A stretch of 18,570 bases of DNA, from contig JAZKBL010000054.1 of NCBI GenBank assembly GCA_040388665.1, forward strand, positions 1-18,570, read 5' to 3'. Under the pieces are notes generated by a model. That model saw only the letters and a program-made list of their open reading frames with translations. It made no database searches and was not told the origin of the DNA. Of this stretch, positions 6,822 through 13,684 are shown piece by piece. Origin of the DNA: DAHVFY01 sp040388665. GTDB taxonomy: Bacteria; Chlamydiota; Chlamydiia; Chlamydiales; Rhabdochlamydiaceae. Position 1 is the stretch's first letter. Each line of letters opens with the position of its first letter. Made by a program: the position numbers and the translations under genes.

Positions 6822-7769
6822 TTAAGAGTTGTCCTCCTCGTGGAAGGAAGCACTTTTTTCATTTTCTTCTGGAGAAGATTCTTTTTGTTTAATAGGAAGG
6901 GGATTTAATAAGATTTTAAATCCGCCTTCTTTGCGGAGAATGGGATAAAATTTCCAAATCAGCCATCCGGTTAACACTGCGAAGAAAATGGAGAGGATTA
7001 AGAGCGTAAAGAAAATGACGCGGAATGTTCCCAAAGAAGCTTTGTTAATGACCATTGACCAGATGCTAACATATTCTTTTGATTTGGGCGTGAGCTCATC
7101 GGTGACTTGCGCCATTGTGATGTCGGTATAGCGGGATCTATCGGAGATCACGGTTACGTCATTGATGTCAAGGCCTGTAACGCTACCTGAAACAAGACGT
7201 TTGATCTTTGTAACAAGGTGACTATTGGGATCGTCAAGGATTCCTTGGTGTTTAACATATACGGAAGCTGTCACTTTTTGTTGCGGTGTATTGGATGCTC
7301 CGGGTAGAACTTGTTGTTCAGGAAAAGAGAGTTCCACATTTGCATCAATCACCCCATCAATCTTGCGAATCGTGTTTGTTAGCTGTGATGCAAGACCTGC
7401 TTGATAACGGATTGTTTCTTCTTTTTCAGAAGACATAAGGCCCTGTTTGGCAAAGAGGTCAAGAAGGTTGACGCCTTTAATTCTGGGTAATCCATTCTGA
7501 TTTAAGATAGCCATCGCTTCTGTCATGCGCGGAGGAGGAACCGCAATGCTCCATAACTGCGCAGTAACTTGCCCGCCGCCAGCACTAGCTGTAGATGGTG
7601 AAGGGACTTTGTCGGCAGCAATGCCTTTGCTTGCAAGAAAGACGATAATTTCGTTGGCTTCACGCTCTTCGACATCATTGACAATGATCATATTGGTTTC
7701 GCAGGCTGCAAGGCCTAGCAAAAGGCAGAAAACGAGTAATTTTTTAAACATAACCTTGTATATTTCCAT
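6822..7769 (-). CDS. sctJ: Type III secretion inner-ring lipoprotein SctJ (CdsJ/YscJ/FliF family)
   Basis: Builds the inner-membrane (MS-like) ring of the injectisome, 315 residues. There is a lipoprotein signal peptide with lipobox LAAC (Cys23 from the first ATG). Then come the two ring-building domains: about 27-95 (EREANEIIVFLASKGIAADK, MAILNQNGLPRIKG) and 115-215 (EKEETIRYQAGLASQLTNTI, VIDANVELSFPEQ, TASVYVKHQG, IKRLVSGSVTGLDINDVTVI). A C-terminal membrane helix follows at about 250-273, then a charged cytoplasmic tail. The downstream ATG at 7751, giving MFKKLLVFCLLLGLAAC, makes a more typical signal peptide; the ATG at 7769 has GAGGAG but at long spacing. This is the first gene of the operon, so the promoter should lie in 7770-7936. 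Confidence 0.95.
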   Translation of the reverse strand: MEIYKVMFKKLLVFCLLLGLAACETNMIIVNDVEEREANEIIVFLASKGIAADKVPSPSTASAGGGQVTAQLWSIAVPPPRMTEAMAILNQNGLPRIKGVNLLDLFAKQGLMSSEKEETIRYQAGLASQLTNTIRKIDGVIDANVELSFPEQQVLPGASNTPQQKVTASVYVKHQGILDDPNSHLVTKIKRLVSGSVTGLDINDVTVISDRSRYTDITMAQVTDELTPKSKEYVSIWSMVINKASLGTFRVIFFTLLILSIFFAVLTGWLIWKFYPILRKEGGFKILLNPLPIKQKESSPEENEKSASFHEEDNS

Positions 7770-7936
7770 TGAGAACAGCTCTCCTCGCAGCCAATTTAAT
7801 GATTATCCATTTAATAGTCTATACCAACTTTCAGACTTTGGGTATACATAAGATCTCAGGGGTTGTGGGGAATTTCAAATCTTTGCTATTCTTTTTATGG
7901 TTGTCACAATTTTATAAAGCATTTTAAGGAGGAGTT
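7770..7936. promoter_or_regulatory. Divergent control region of the T3SS operon and the 227-aa gene
   Basis: No gene is visible in these 167 bp, which must hold start signals for both directions. TATACC (7820-7825) and GGTATA (7841-7846) form a small inverted repeat around a 15-nt centre, a possible operator. On the minus strand TTGGTA near 7826, followed 16 bases later by TAATCA, is a weak promoter candidate for sctJ. On the plus strand TATAAA near 7913 is a possible -10 for the gene at 7937, with no clear -35. AAGGAGGAG (7927-7935) is a strong ribosome binding site for that gene. Confidence 0.4.
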
Positions 7937-8620
7937 ATGTCTGAACCTGCAAGAAATTTTTCAGTATCAAGACCTATTGCTATTTATGCTGTAGTGGAAG
8001 GTGAAAACAGAGTGCGAGCAGGAGATTTGGGGGCGAATGGGAAGACTTTTCAGCTTATTGTTAATTTCGATAATCTGTCTTTAATAGAAAAAACAACTGG
8101 TATTTTGCTAAATATTGATCTTGTAAATCGACTTCCTTCTGATATCAATCAGAATGAAGGAAAGTATAGTTTTGATTTACATGCCGAAAATGAGCTTGAA
8201 ATATTTATGCGTTCGCTTAACCTTTCTCCTGCTCAGTTTAAAAAATTGCTTCAAGAAAAAGAGACTCAATTGCAAACATTAGAAGATCGACATACGTTTT
8301 ATGAAAAACGGTTATCTATGTTTCCTGATGACTTTTTGATTGAATGGGAATGTGTAGAAATCGATTGGGATGAACCACGATTAGAGAGTGTCAGGGAGGC
8401 TGAAGGGGGAGAGCTTGGAGTTTATTGTGTTGTTGTCGATAATCTCTCTTTAGAGGAAAAAGAAAGAAATGTTTTGAAAAATGTTACGCGTATTTTTCAA
8501 AATGATAAAAATTGGGAGGATGAATTGATTGCAGAATTTCCAATTAATAAGATAGATATTTCAAAAAAAATAGAAGAATTAGAAGCTAAAATCAATAAAC
8601 TTAAAGCTGAAATAGGATGA
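7937..8620 (+). CDS. Unrecognised acidic 227-aa protein divergent from the T3SS operon
   Basis: I do not recognise this protein. It has a strong ribosome binding site (AAGGAGGAG, 2-3 bases before ATG) and compact codon usage, so it is very likely expressed. It has no signal peptide or membrane segment, is rich in Glu/Asp, and has helical heptad-like stretches at about 98-126 (KKLLQEKETQLQTLEDR) and 207-226 (ISKKIEELEAKINKLKAEIG). Two parts look alike: VNFDNLSLIEKTTGILLNI (42-60) and VVVDNLSLEEKERNVLKNV (165-183), each followed by an Asn/Asp-rich stretch, suggesting an internal duplication. Its divergent position next to sctJ makes a T3SS-related role (chaperone, regulator or substrate) thinkable but unproven. 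It ends 6 bp from the convergent glycosyltransferase gene, with no hairpin terminator between them. Confidence 0.8.
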   Translation: MSEPARNFSVSRPIAIYAVVEGENRVRAGDLGANGKTFQLIVNFDNLSLIEKTTGILLNIDLVNRLPSDINQNEGKYSFDLHAENELEIFMRSLNLSPAQFKKLLQEKETQLQTLEDRHTFYEKRLSMFPDDFLIEWECVEIDWDEPRLESVREAEGGELGVYCVVVDNLSLEEKERNVLKNVTRIFQNDKNWEDELIAEFPINKIDISKKIEELEAKINKLKAEIG

Positions 8621-8626
8621 ATTTTC

Positions 8627-9601
8627 TTATTTGTAGATCCAGGAGGGGCCTTTCCCGAACTTGTTGAGAAGGTAGTCTTTGATACCAGAGAGTGCTGCGC
8701 GCTGTTTACGCAGGTATTTTCTTTTTTCTTCCTTTTTACTTTTTGAAGAGAAAAGTAGAAGGAGGGTTTTGATGATCTGCAATTTTAACATATGGAGCGT
8801 TTCTGGAAAGATGACTGTTAAAAAGAGACGCCATTTTTCACTTGTTGAACAGTTACGATGAATCCAGAGAAGACGGCCTCTCCACCAGAAATAGGTAGAA
8901 TGGACTTTGCCCCCTACAAAAGATGCGGAGACCTTGTGCCATACTTTTGCTTGTGGACAGAGTTTAATTGTAAATCCTGCTTTTTTTGCGCGGAAACAAA
9001 AGTCTGATTCTTCCCAAATCAGAAAGAATTTAGGCTCTAACATACCGATTGTTTCGATCACTTCTCGTTTAATGAAAAGAGCGGCTCCACAGGCGTAATC
9101 GATCTCTAGGGGGTCTTCCCAAGAAGTTCTATCGTCGACGACTCTATTTGCAATGAGATCAAATGTTGCTGTTTCTTTTTTCCAGATACCACCTAAGTGG
9201 TCGAAGGTATCTGGTTTGCTGTAGAGATAAAGTTTTGCTCCAAGAATATCAGCGTAAGATGATCCTTCAACGAGAGTGTCTAAAAGATCGGGCGCTGTAA
9301 CGGTATCATTATTAAGAAGAAAAATATAATCTGGTTTGAGTTTAAGAGCGTATTCAATGCCGAGATTATTACCTCCTGCAAAGCCGAGGTTTTCACTAGA
9401 TTCAATGAGTGTGATATTTGGGAACTGTGCGCGGATGGTTGTTACAGAATCATCAGTTGAGCCATTGTCCACAAGAATGATTTTATAATTTGTGTAGTTA
9501 AGCTTTTCTAAAGAAGACAGACATTCCAGTGTGTCTTTTTTCCCATTCCAGTTAAGAATGATGATCGCAATGAAAAAGTTATTTTGTTGCCGCATATGCA
9601 T
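8627..9601 (-). CDS. Family 2 glycosyltransferase (rhamnosyltransferase-like)
   Basis: Transfers a sugar from a nucleotide-activated donor; acceptor and sugar are unknown. The 324 residues show the GT-A fold signature in order: AIIILNWNGKKDTLECLSSL (12-31), VDNGSTDDS (44-52, Asp45 for nucleotide binding), NLGFAGGNNLGI (71-82), LLNNDT (95-100, the metal-binding DxD-like site) and EESDFCFRAKKAGF (197-210, general base region). The C-terminus is basic with a hydrophobic or amphipathic helix (LKLQIIKTLLLLF, about 273-285), typical of WbbL-like enzymes attached to the inner membrane. It is the last gene of the pyr cluster. ATG 9601 overlaps the end of pyrF by 23 bp and has GAGG six bases upstream. 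A link to pyrimidines would be through UDP- or dTDP-sugars, which is inference. Confidence 0.88.
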   Translation of the reverse strand: MHMRQQNNFFIAIIILNWNGKKDTLECLSSLEKLNYTNYKIILVDNGSTDDSVTTIRAQFPNITLIESSENLGFAGGNNLGIEYALKLKPDYIFLLNNDTVTAPDLLDTLVEGSSYADILGAKLYLYSKPDTFDHLGGIWKKETATFDLIANRVVDDRTSWEDPLEIDYACGAALFIKREVIETIGMLEPKFFLIWEESDFCFRAKKAGFTIKLCPQAKVWHKVSASFVGGKVHSTYFWWRGRLLWIHRNCSTSEKWRLFLTVIFPETLHMLKLQIIKTLLLLFSSKSKKEEKRKYLRKQRAALSGIKDYLLNKFGKGPSWIYK

Positions 9602-10340
9602 TCCAGGCCTCTTTTTTGTAGAGTTTTGCTTGTGTATATGGATCTTGTGCGTTGCAAATGTCTCTACCCACTATAATGATGTCTGTCCCTTGATCGACTG
9701 CCATTTGAGGTGTTTGGTATTGTTGCCCGAGAGTGTCTTTTCCAGAAATCAGTTGAATGCCAGGTGTCATATGGATGAATCTTGGGTCTTCTGTTATTTT
9801 ACCGAGGGAAATAAAGCCGATGACAAAATCGCTATAGGTGCTTGCCATCTCGCTCGCTTTTTGTGTATAAGCCCCTGTTGCAAGGGTGCCCTTGGAGCTC
9901 ATCTCTCCAAGAAGAAGGAGTCCTTGGTTACGAGGGAGTCCGACGGAGCTTAATCCCTCGATAATGCCAGGGCCTGGAATAATATGCGCATTGATGAGAT
10001 CCGTCCATTCTGCAATTTTGTAAATTCCCCCTTCGTATTGCTTAACGACGGTACTGCCGATGTCAGCAAATTTTCTATCTTCAAAGATTATGAAGTTTTT
10101 TCTTTCAGCAATACGACACAGTTCTTTTGTGACCTCAGGAGTATAGTCAAGAAGAATATCGATATGGGTTTTTAAAACGCAGATCTCATCACCGATCAGT
10201 TCTGCAAGCTTTAAAAATTCCGCAGCATGTGTCACATCACAGGCAACGCTCAGTGTCGTTTCTTTTTCGTCCATGATGTGAAAAAGTCTGCGAGCTGTGT
10301 GGTTTGTTGTCAGTTGCGCTCTTTCTTTAAAGCTTAGCAT
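9579..10340 (-). CDS. pyrF: Orotidine 5'-phosphate decarboxylase, eukaryotic UMP-synthase type
   Basis: Decarboxylates OMP to UMP, the last step of de novo pyrimidine synthesis. 253 residues. The catalytic tetrad region is FEDRKFADIG (86-95; Asp88, Lys90, Asp93), with LKTH (56-59) before it. Phosphate-binding blocks near the C-terminus include TPGIQL and IIIVGRDI. The sequence follows the ODC half of animal UMP synthase closely, judging from remembered family sequence: LSF.ERAQL at the start, KKQYEGGI-like KQYEGGIYKIA, W.DL.NAH, EMSSKGTLATG.YT and FVIGFIS. That type differs from the shorter PyrF of most bacteria. The ATG at 10340 overlaps the pyrE stop by 14 bp in the +1 frame, with AGAGG nine bases upstream. 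The junction suggests a split version of a PyrE-PyrF fusion. Confidence 0.95.
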   Translation of the reverse strand: MLSFKERAQLTTNHTARRLFHIMDEKETTLSVACDVTHAAEFLKLAELIGDEICVLKTHIDILLDYTPEVTKELCRIAERKNFIIFEDRKFADIGSTVVKQYEGGIYKIAEWTDLINAHIIPGPGIIEGLSSVGLPRNQGLLLLGEMSSKGTLATGAYTQKASEMASTYSDFVIGFISLGKITEDPRFIHMTPGIQLISGKDTLGQQYQTPQMAVDQGTDIIIVGRDICNAQDPYTQAKLYKKEAWNAYAATK

Positions 10341-10917
10341 ATATTCTTACCTCTTCAAGAGTTGCAGCGTTGATATGGCCGCGTGCATCAAGAGTCCGTA
10401 GTACTTCCGAGAGTGTTAAAAGAGAGTGGACTGTCAATCCTTGGGCTTCGAGCTTCTCTTTGCCTTGCTGTTCTCGATCGAGGACGACAGCGACATCTGC
10501 AACGTTTAAACCTTCTGCCTTTAAAGTAACAATCGTCTCTGCGATACTCATTCCAGATGTGATGACATCTTCGATGATAAGACAGGTTTGTCCTGGAGTA
10601 AATGCCCCCTCTACCATTTTTTTCATTCCATGATCTTTTGCTTCTTTACGTTTTAATACCATGGATAGGTCATGCCGAATAGACAGTGCCGTTGCAATAG
10701 GAATTGCTGTATAAGGAACTCCACAGATGATATCAAATGTGAGGGAGTTGATTTTTTTAAAAAGCAGATCGCTTACCTGCTTCAAAATAGTAGGATAAGA
10801 CGTAATGAGACGCAAATCGAAATAGATCGGAGATAAAGCGCCGCTTTTTAATGTGAAATTGCCAAATTTAATCGCTTGGATTTGGTAAAGACTTTCAATT
10901 AACTGTTGTTTAAGCAT
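10327..10917 (-). CDS. pyrE: Orotate phosphoribosyltransferase, eukaryotic UMP-synthase type
   Basis: Joins orotate and PRPP to give OMP. The frame is open to 10965, but ATG 10917 (MLKQQLIESLYQIQAIKFG...) fits the family start, giving 196 residues; GGGA lies a few bases before it. Motifs are FGNFTLKSGALSPIYFDLR (18-36), CGVPYTAIPIATA (65-77), KRKEAKDHG (89-97) and the PRPP-binding signature LIIEDVITSG (113-122). The match is to the OPRT half of animal UMP synthase (KFGDFVLKSG..SPIY.DLR, CGVPYTALPLAT, RRKE.KD.G) rather than to typical bacterial PyrE, based on remembered family sequence. It overlaps the end of pyrD by 19 bp and the start of pyrF by 14 bp. Its last sense codon and stop are CTT TAA, discussed as a possible frameshift site. 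Confidence 0.95.
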   Translation of the reverse strand: MLKQQLIESLYQIQAIKFGNFTLKSGALSPIYFDLRLITSYPTILKQVSDLLFKKINSLTFDIICGVPYTAIPIATALSIRHDLSMVLKRKEAKDHGMKKMVEGAFTPGQTCLIIEDVITSGMSIAETIVTLKAEGLNVADVAVVLDREQQGKEKLEAQGLTVHSLLTLSEVLRTLDARGHINAATLEEVRIYAKL

Positions 10918-11999
10918 GATTTCCCAGATGTTGCGTGGTAACGTGCGGCTAAATAGGGATCCCACATCATCCCCGTAGCTGTCATGGCGATGTCTGCACC
11001 AGACTTAAAAAAAAGATCGAAGTGTTCAGAAAGAGTGACTCCTCCAACACCTAATATTGTGAGATCTAATTTTTCTTCTTTTGTAATTTTTTTTGCATCT
11101 TGAATAAAAGATAAGGCTTCCTTTCGAATTGGTCCGCCGCAGATGCCGGCTGTTGGACGATGTAGTCCAAGAGCGGGATTCCCCTGGAGATCAACGACTT
11201 TTTTACTGACCGTATTAATTCCGTGGATTGCTTGAAAGCCAGCTTTTGCTGCAGCTATAAGAGATTTTCGCATGATGTGCAGCGACGGAAAAAGTCCCAT
11301 TTTGATGATGACGGGGATGGGATGAACCGCTTGTACGATGCGCGTGCCTATTTCCAAAATCACCTCAGGTGTCATATAAAGACACCCGGCTGTTTTATCG
11401 ACATTCGGACAGGAAAAATTGGCTTCGATGATTTTTGCCCCTGCATTTTTTGCAAGAAGTGCTGCATCGATAAAATCTTCAATAAATGGTTTTTCTGCGT
11501 CAGTTGATCCTACAACGGAGACAATCATCACTTGGCCGCTTTTAAGAAAGGATTGCGCTTTTGGGATGTCTTCTATAAGAAACTCAGCAGATTTAGAGGG
11601 CATGCCAAAGGAATTTGTCACTCCAAGCTGTGCGATATCATGCGAAGGGGCTGTGATTTGACGCGCTACCCCCATTTCTTTTTGTACATAGATCATATTA
11701 GGAAGAGGGTGAGCTGGATGTTTTTTGCTGCGGATGGTTTTATAAGTGACAATGTCAAAACCGAGAGCTGCTGCAAGAGCTATCCATTTTGAAGTTAACA
11801 GAGGGCCTGCAGCGATGCCGATCTTTGATGCTACGTTCACTCCTAAAAAATCAAACCACATATCTTCTTTTGGAAAATCTCGTTTAGGAATCATATGATC
11901 AAAAAAAGGGCCGAAAGCGGCATTGTCTTCATAAGTTTTATAAATATCGTAGATCGGAGGGAGATGAGGAAACCAAGGAAGCAATTTATCGGAAGTCAT
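10899..11999 (-). CDS. pyrD: Dihydroorotate dehydrogenase, class 1-like (catalytic Cys)
   Basis: Oxidises dihydroorotate to orotate with FMN. 366 residues, longer than the roughly 310 of class 1A enzymes, with an N-terminal extension (about 1-45, aromatic- and Pro-rich) that lacks a clear membrane anchor. The body shows KIGIAAGPLLTSKWI, FDIVTYKTIRS, EANFSCPN (catalytic loop with Cys where membrane-bound class 2 has Ser), PVIIKMG, GINTVS and a C-terminal FMN-phosphate region ILGVGGV...GADIAMTATG. The Cys loop points to class 1, but no pyrK electron-transfer gene is adjacent, so the electron acceptor is unknown. ATG 11999 overlaps the end of pyrC by 14 bp; the stop overlaps the pyrE start. All pyr junctions here overlap, consistent with coupled translation. 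Confidence 0.92.
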   Translation of the reverse strand: MTSDKLLPWFPHLPPIYDIYKTYEDNAAFGPFFDHMIPKRDFPKEDMWFDFLGVNVASKIGIAAGPLLTSKWIALAAALGFDIVTYKTIRSKKHPAHPLPNMIYVQKEMGVARQITAPSHDIAQLGVTNSFGMPSKSAEFLIEDIPKAQSFLKSGQVMIVSVVGSTDAEKPFIEDFIDAALLAKNAGAKIIEANFSCPNVDKTAGCLYMTPEVILEIGTRIVQAVHPIPVIIKMGLFPSLHIMRKSLIAAAKAGFQAIHGINTVSKKVVDLQGNPALGLHRPTAGICGGPIRKEALSFIQDAKKITKEEKLDLTILGVGGVTLSEHFDLFFKSGADIAMTATGMMWDPYLAARYHATSGKSCLNNS

Positions 12000-13191
12000 A
12001 GATTTTGCCTTGCATGATCGTGATTACAGGAAAGCCTTTTAATGTGAGTCCTGCATAAGGAGACCAGCCACATTTTGTTTTAAGATCGCAATCTTGGATA
12101 CATTTTATTTTTTCTCTATCAATCAACACGATATCTTCATTCGTTTTCAAGTGAAAAATCTTTTCGATGTTAGTACGCATGAGTTTAACAAGAGTTGTAA
12201 GAGGGATCTTATTTGTATTGAGTAGAAGAGCTAGCATGAGTTCGATGCCAGGAATTCCTGAAGGGGCTTGTCCATAGGGTTTATTTTTTTCTTCCAGTGT
12301 ATGTGGTGCATGATCAGAGCCGATCGTATCAATGATCCCTTCTTTGATCGCTGCAAAAAGGGCTTCATTATCTTCTTCAGTTCTAATAGGAGGATTGACC
12401 TGTACTTTCGTTCCTAAATTTTCGTAGTCTTTTTCAGATAGCAGCAGATGGTGAGGAGTTGTTTCTGCAAAAACATCGACTCCTTCTCGTTTAGCCTCTG
12501 CGATGAGTCTGAGTTCCTGAGATGTGCCTATATGCAATAGATAAAGGCGCGTTTTATAGAGTTTTGCAAGAGAAATTGCCTTTTCAGTGGCACGGTAAGC
12601 GACTTCCCAATTTCTGATTTTTGAATGAGCTCTTGGATTTAAATCTCGGCATGAGGCTGTCCTTTCGGTAATGAGAGCCTCGTCTTCAGCATGGACAGCA
12701 ACAACTAGATTATGAGCGCTTGCGATGCTAAACGCGGCATGCAAGCTGCTATCATCATCCATGACAAGATCGCCCGTTGTCGAACCCATGAAGACTTTTA
12801 AACCAATGATGTCTTGTTGTGCAGCAGAGATTTCATGGAAGTTGGCTTTATCTGCGCCGAGATAAAGATGATAACGTAGAGGACAATGTGCTTCTTTGAG
12901 TTGGATGTCGATGATCTTCTTTTTCTCATCGAGTCTTTGTTTTGTAATACAGGCGGGCAGCGTATTGGGCATATCAAAGACGGTTGTGATGCCTCCTTTA
13001 AGAGCAGCGAGTGCTGCTGAATGCCAGGTTTCTTTATGTTCAAGGCCAGGAACGCGGAAATGAACATGAGGATCGATTAAAGCTGGAATCGCGATGAGGC
13101 CTGTTCCATCAATGACCATTTCATCTGCTGATGCAACTTCCAGGACCCCGATTTTTCCATCTAAATGCTCCACATTGTTAATGTAGATCAC
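11986..13191 (-). CDS. pyrC: Dihydroorotase
   Basis: Cyclises carbamoyl-aspartate to dihydroorotate. It is an amidohydrolase with a zinc-site series; numbering here counts from the upstream GTG at 13200. DPHVHFRVPG carries the HxH pair (His45, His47), GLKVFMGSTTG a Lys135 in the position of a carboxylated metal ligand, VHAEDE His170, LLHIGTS His223 and IGSDHAPH Asp296. VNPPIRTEEDNEAL is substrate-binding in type. About 400 residues, as for long dihydroorotases of the allantoinase-like branch. There is no ATG. GTG at 13200 is possible, but GTG at 13191 (giving MIYINNVEHLDG) has GGAG eight bases upstream and overlaps the pyrI stop as GTGA, so I prefer it. The 3' end overlaps pyrD by 14 bp. Confidence 0.93.
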   Translation of the reverse strand: MIYINNVEHLDGKIGVLEVASADEMVIDGTGLIAIPALIDPHVHFRVPGLEHKETWHSAALAALKGGITTVFDMPNTLPACITKQRLDEKKKIIDIQLKEAHCPLRYHLYLGADKANFHEISAAQQDIIGLKVFMGSTTGDLVMDDDSSLHAAFSIASAHNLVVAVHAEDEALITERTASCRDLNPRAHSKIRNWEVAYRATEKAISLAKLYKTRLYLLHIGTSQELRLIAEAKREGVDVFAETTPHHLLLSEKDYENLGTKVQVNPPIRTEEDNEALFAAIKEGIIDTIGSDHAPHTLEEKNKPYGQAPSGIPGIELMLALLLNTNKIPLTTLVKLMRTNIEKIFHLKTNEDIVLIDREKIKCIQDCDLKTKCGWSPYAGLTLKGFPVITIMQGKIYDFR

Positions 13192-13646
13192 CGGCTGCAC
13201 TCCACGAGTTCATCAAGTGTAAATTCTCTTTCGCAGTACTTGCAAGAAAGCTGTACTTTCTTTTTAAATTCTTCTACAAAAAAAACGGTAAAGACGGGCT
13301 CTATATGTGTAATGCACTTTGTATTTGGACAGATCAAGATCTTTTCGACAACATCGGGAAGAACCGCTGTGATTTTTTTCACAACGGCAAAATTTAGGAT
13401 GATGTTGATTGTCGCGTGCGGTGCAAAGATGGCAATATCATGCGCTTCTTTGGGCTGTAGAAAGTAGTTTTCAATTTTGATAAGATCTTTTTTTTCCTTT
13501 TTTTCACTTGGCAAATTGAGCCCCATGGCGATGCCATGGGGGAGATTCTTTAGGTTTAACAGATTGAAAATAGAAAGAGCCGATCCCGCAGGGATGTGAT
13601 CGATAACGGTTCCTTGCTCAATCGCAGCAACAGACAACGTTTCGAT
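13188..13646 (-). CDS. pyrI: Aspartate carbamoyltransferase regulatory chain, unusual start
   Basis: Regulatory subunit that binds nucleotides and holds catalytic PyrB trimers together. The family is clear: LSVAAIEQGTVIDHIPAG, GLNLPSEKKEKKDLIKIEN, then the zinc site CPNTKC...CKYC near the C-terminus (four Cys). From 13646 it has 152 residues, the usual length. The start is a problem. The frame is open to a TTG at 13694, but those extra residues do not resemble PyrI. The strong ribosome binding site AGGGAGG (13658-13652) points to an ATC codon at 13646 in frame. The only nearby ATG (13650) is out of frame by one base, and a TTG at 13637 lies 14 bases from the site. Either a rare start codon or a one-base change is involved. 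No pyrB is adjacent. Confidence 0.88.
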   Translation of the reverse strand: METLSVAAIEQGTVIDHIPAGSALSIFNLLNLKNLPHGIAMGLNLPSEKKEKKDLIKIENYFLQPKEAHDIAIFAPHATINIILNFAVVKKITAVLPDVVEKILICPNTKCITHIEPVFTVFFVEEFKKKVQLSCKYCEREFTLDELVECSR

Positions 13647-13651
13647 ACATT

Positions 13652-13658
13652 CCTCCCT
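13652..13658 (-). promoter_or_regulatory. Strong ribosome binding site of pyrI
   Basis: AGGGAGG on the minus strand is the best Shine-Dalgarno sequence of the pyr cluster. The first in-frame codon at normal spacing is ATC (13646), five bases on. An out-of-frame ATG (13650-13648) begins two bases after it. The site argues that the upstream part of the open frame (13647-13694) is leader, not protein. The promoter should lie just upstream, where the AT-rich stretch around 13660-13700 has no convincing -35/-10 pair. Confidence 0.6.
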
Positions 13659-13684
13659 AATTCTTAAGCAAGATTTTAACAAAA

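Noticed and set aside
7525..7851. 108-aa plus-strand frame opposite sctJ
   Set aside because: Antisense to a conserved sctJ, no ribosome binding site, composition typical of a shadow frame.
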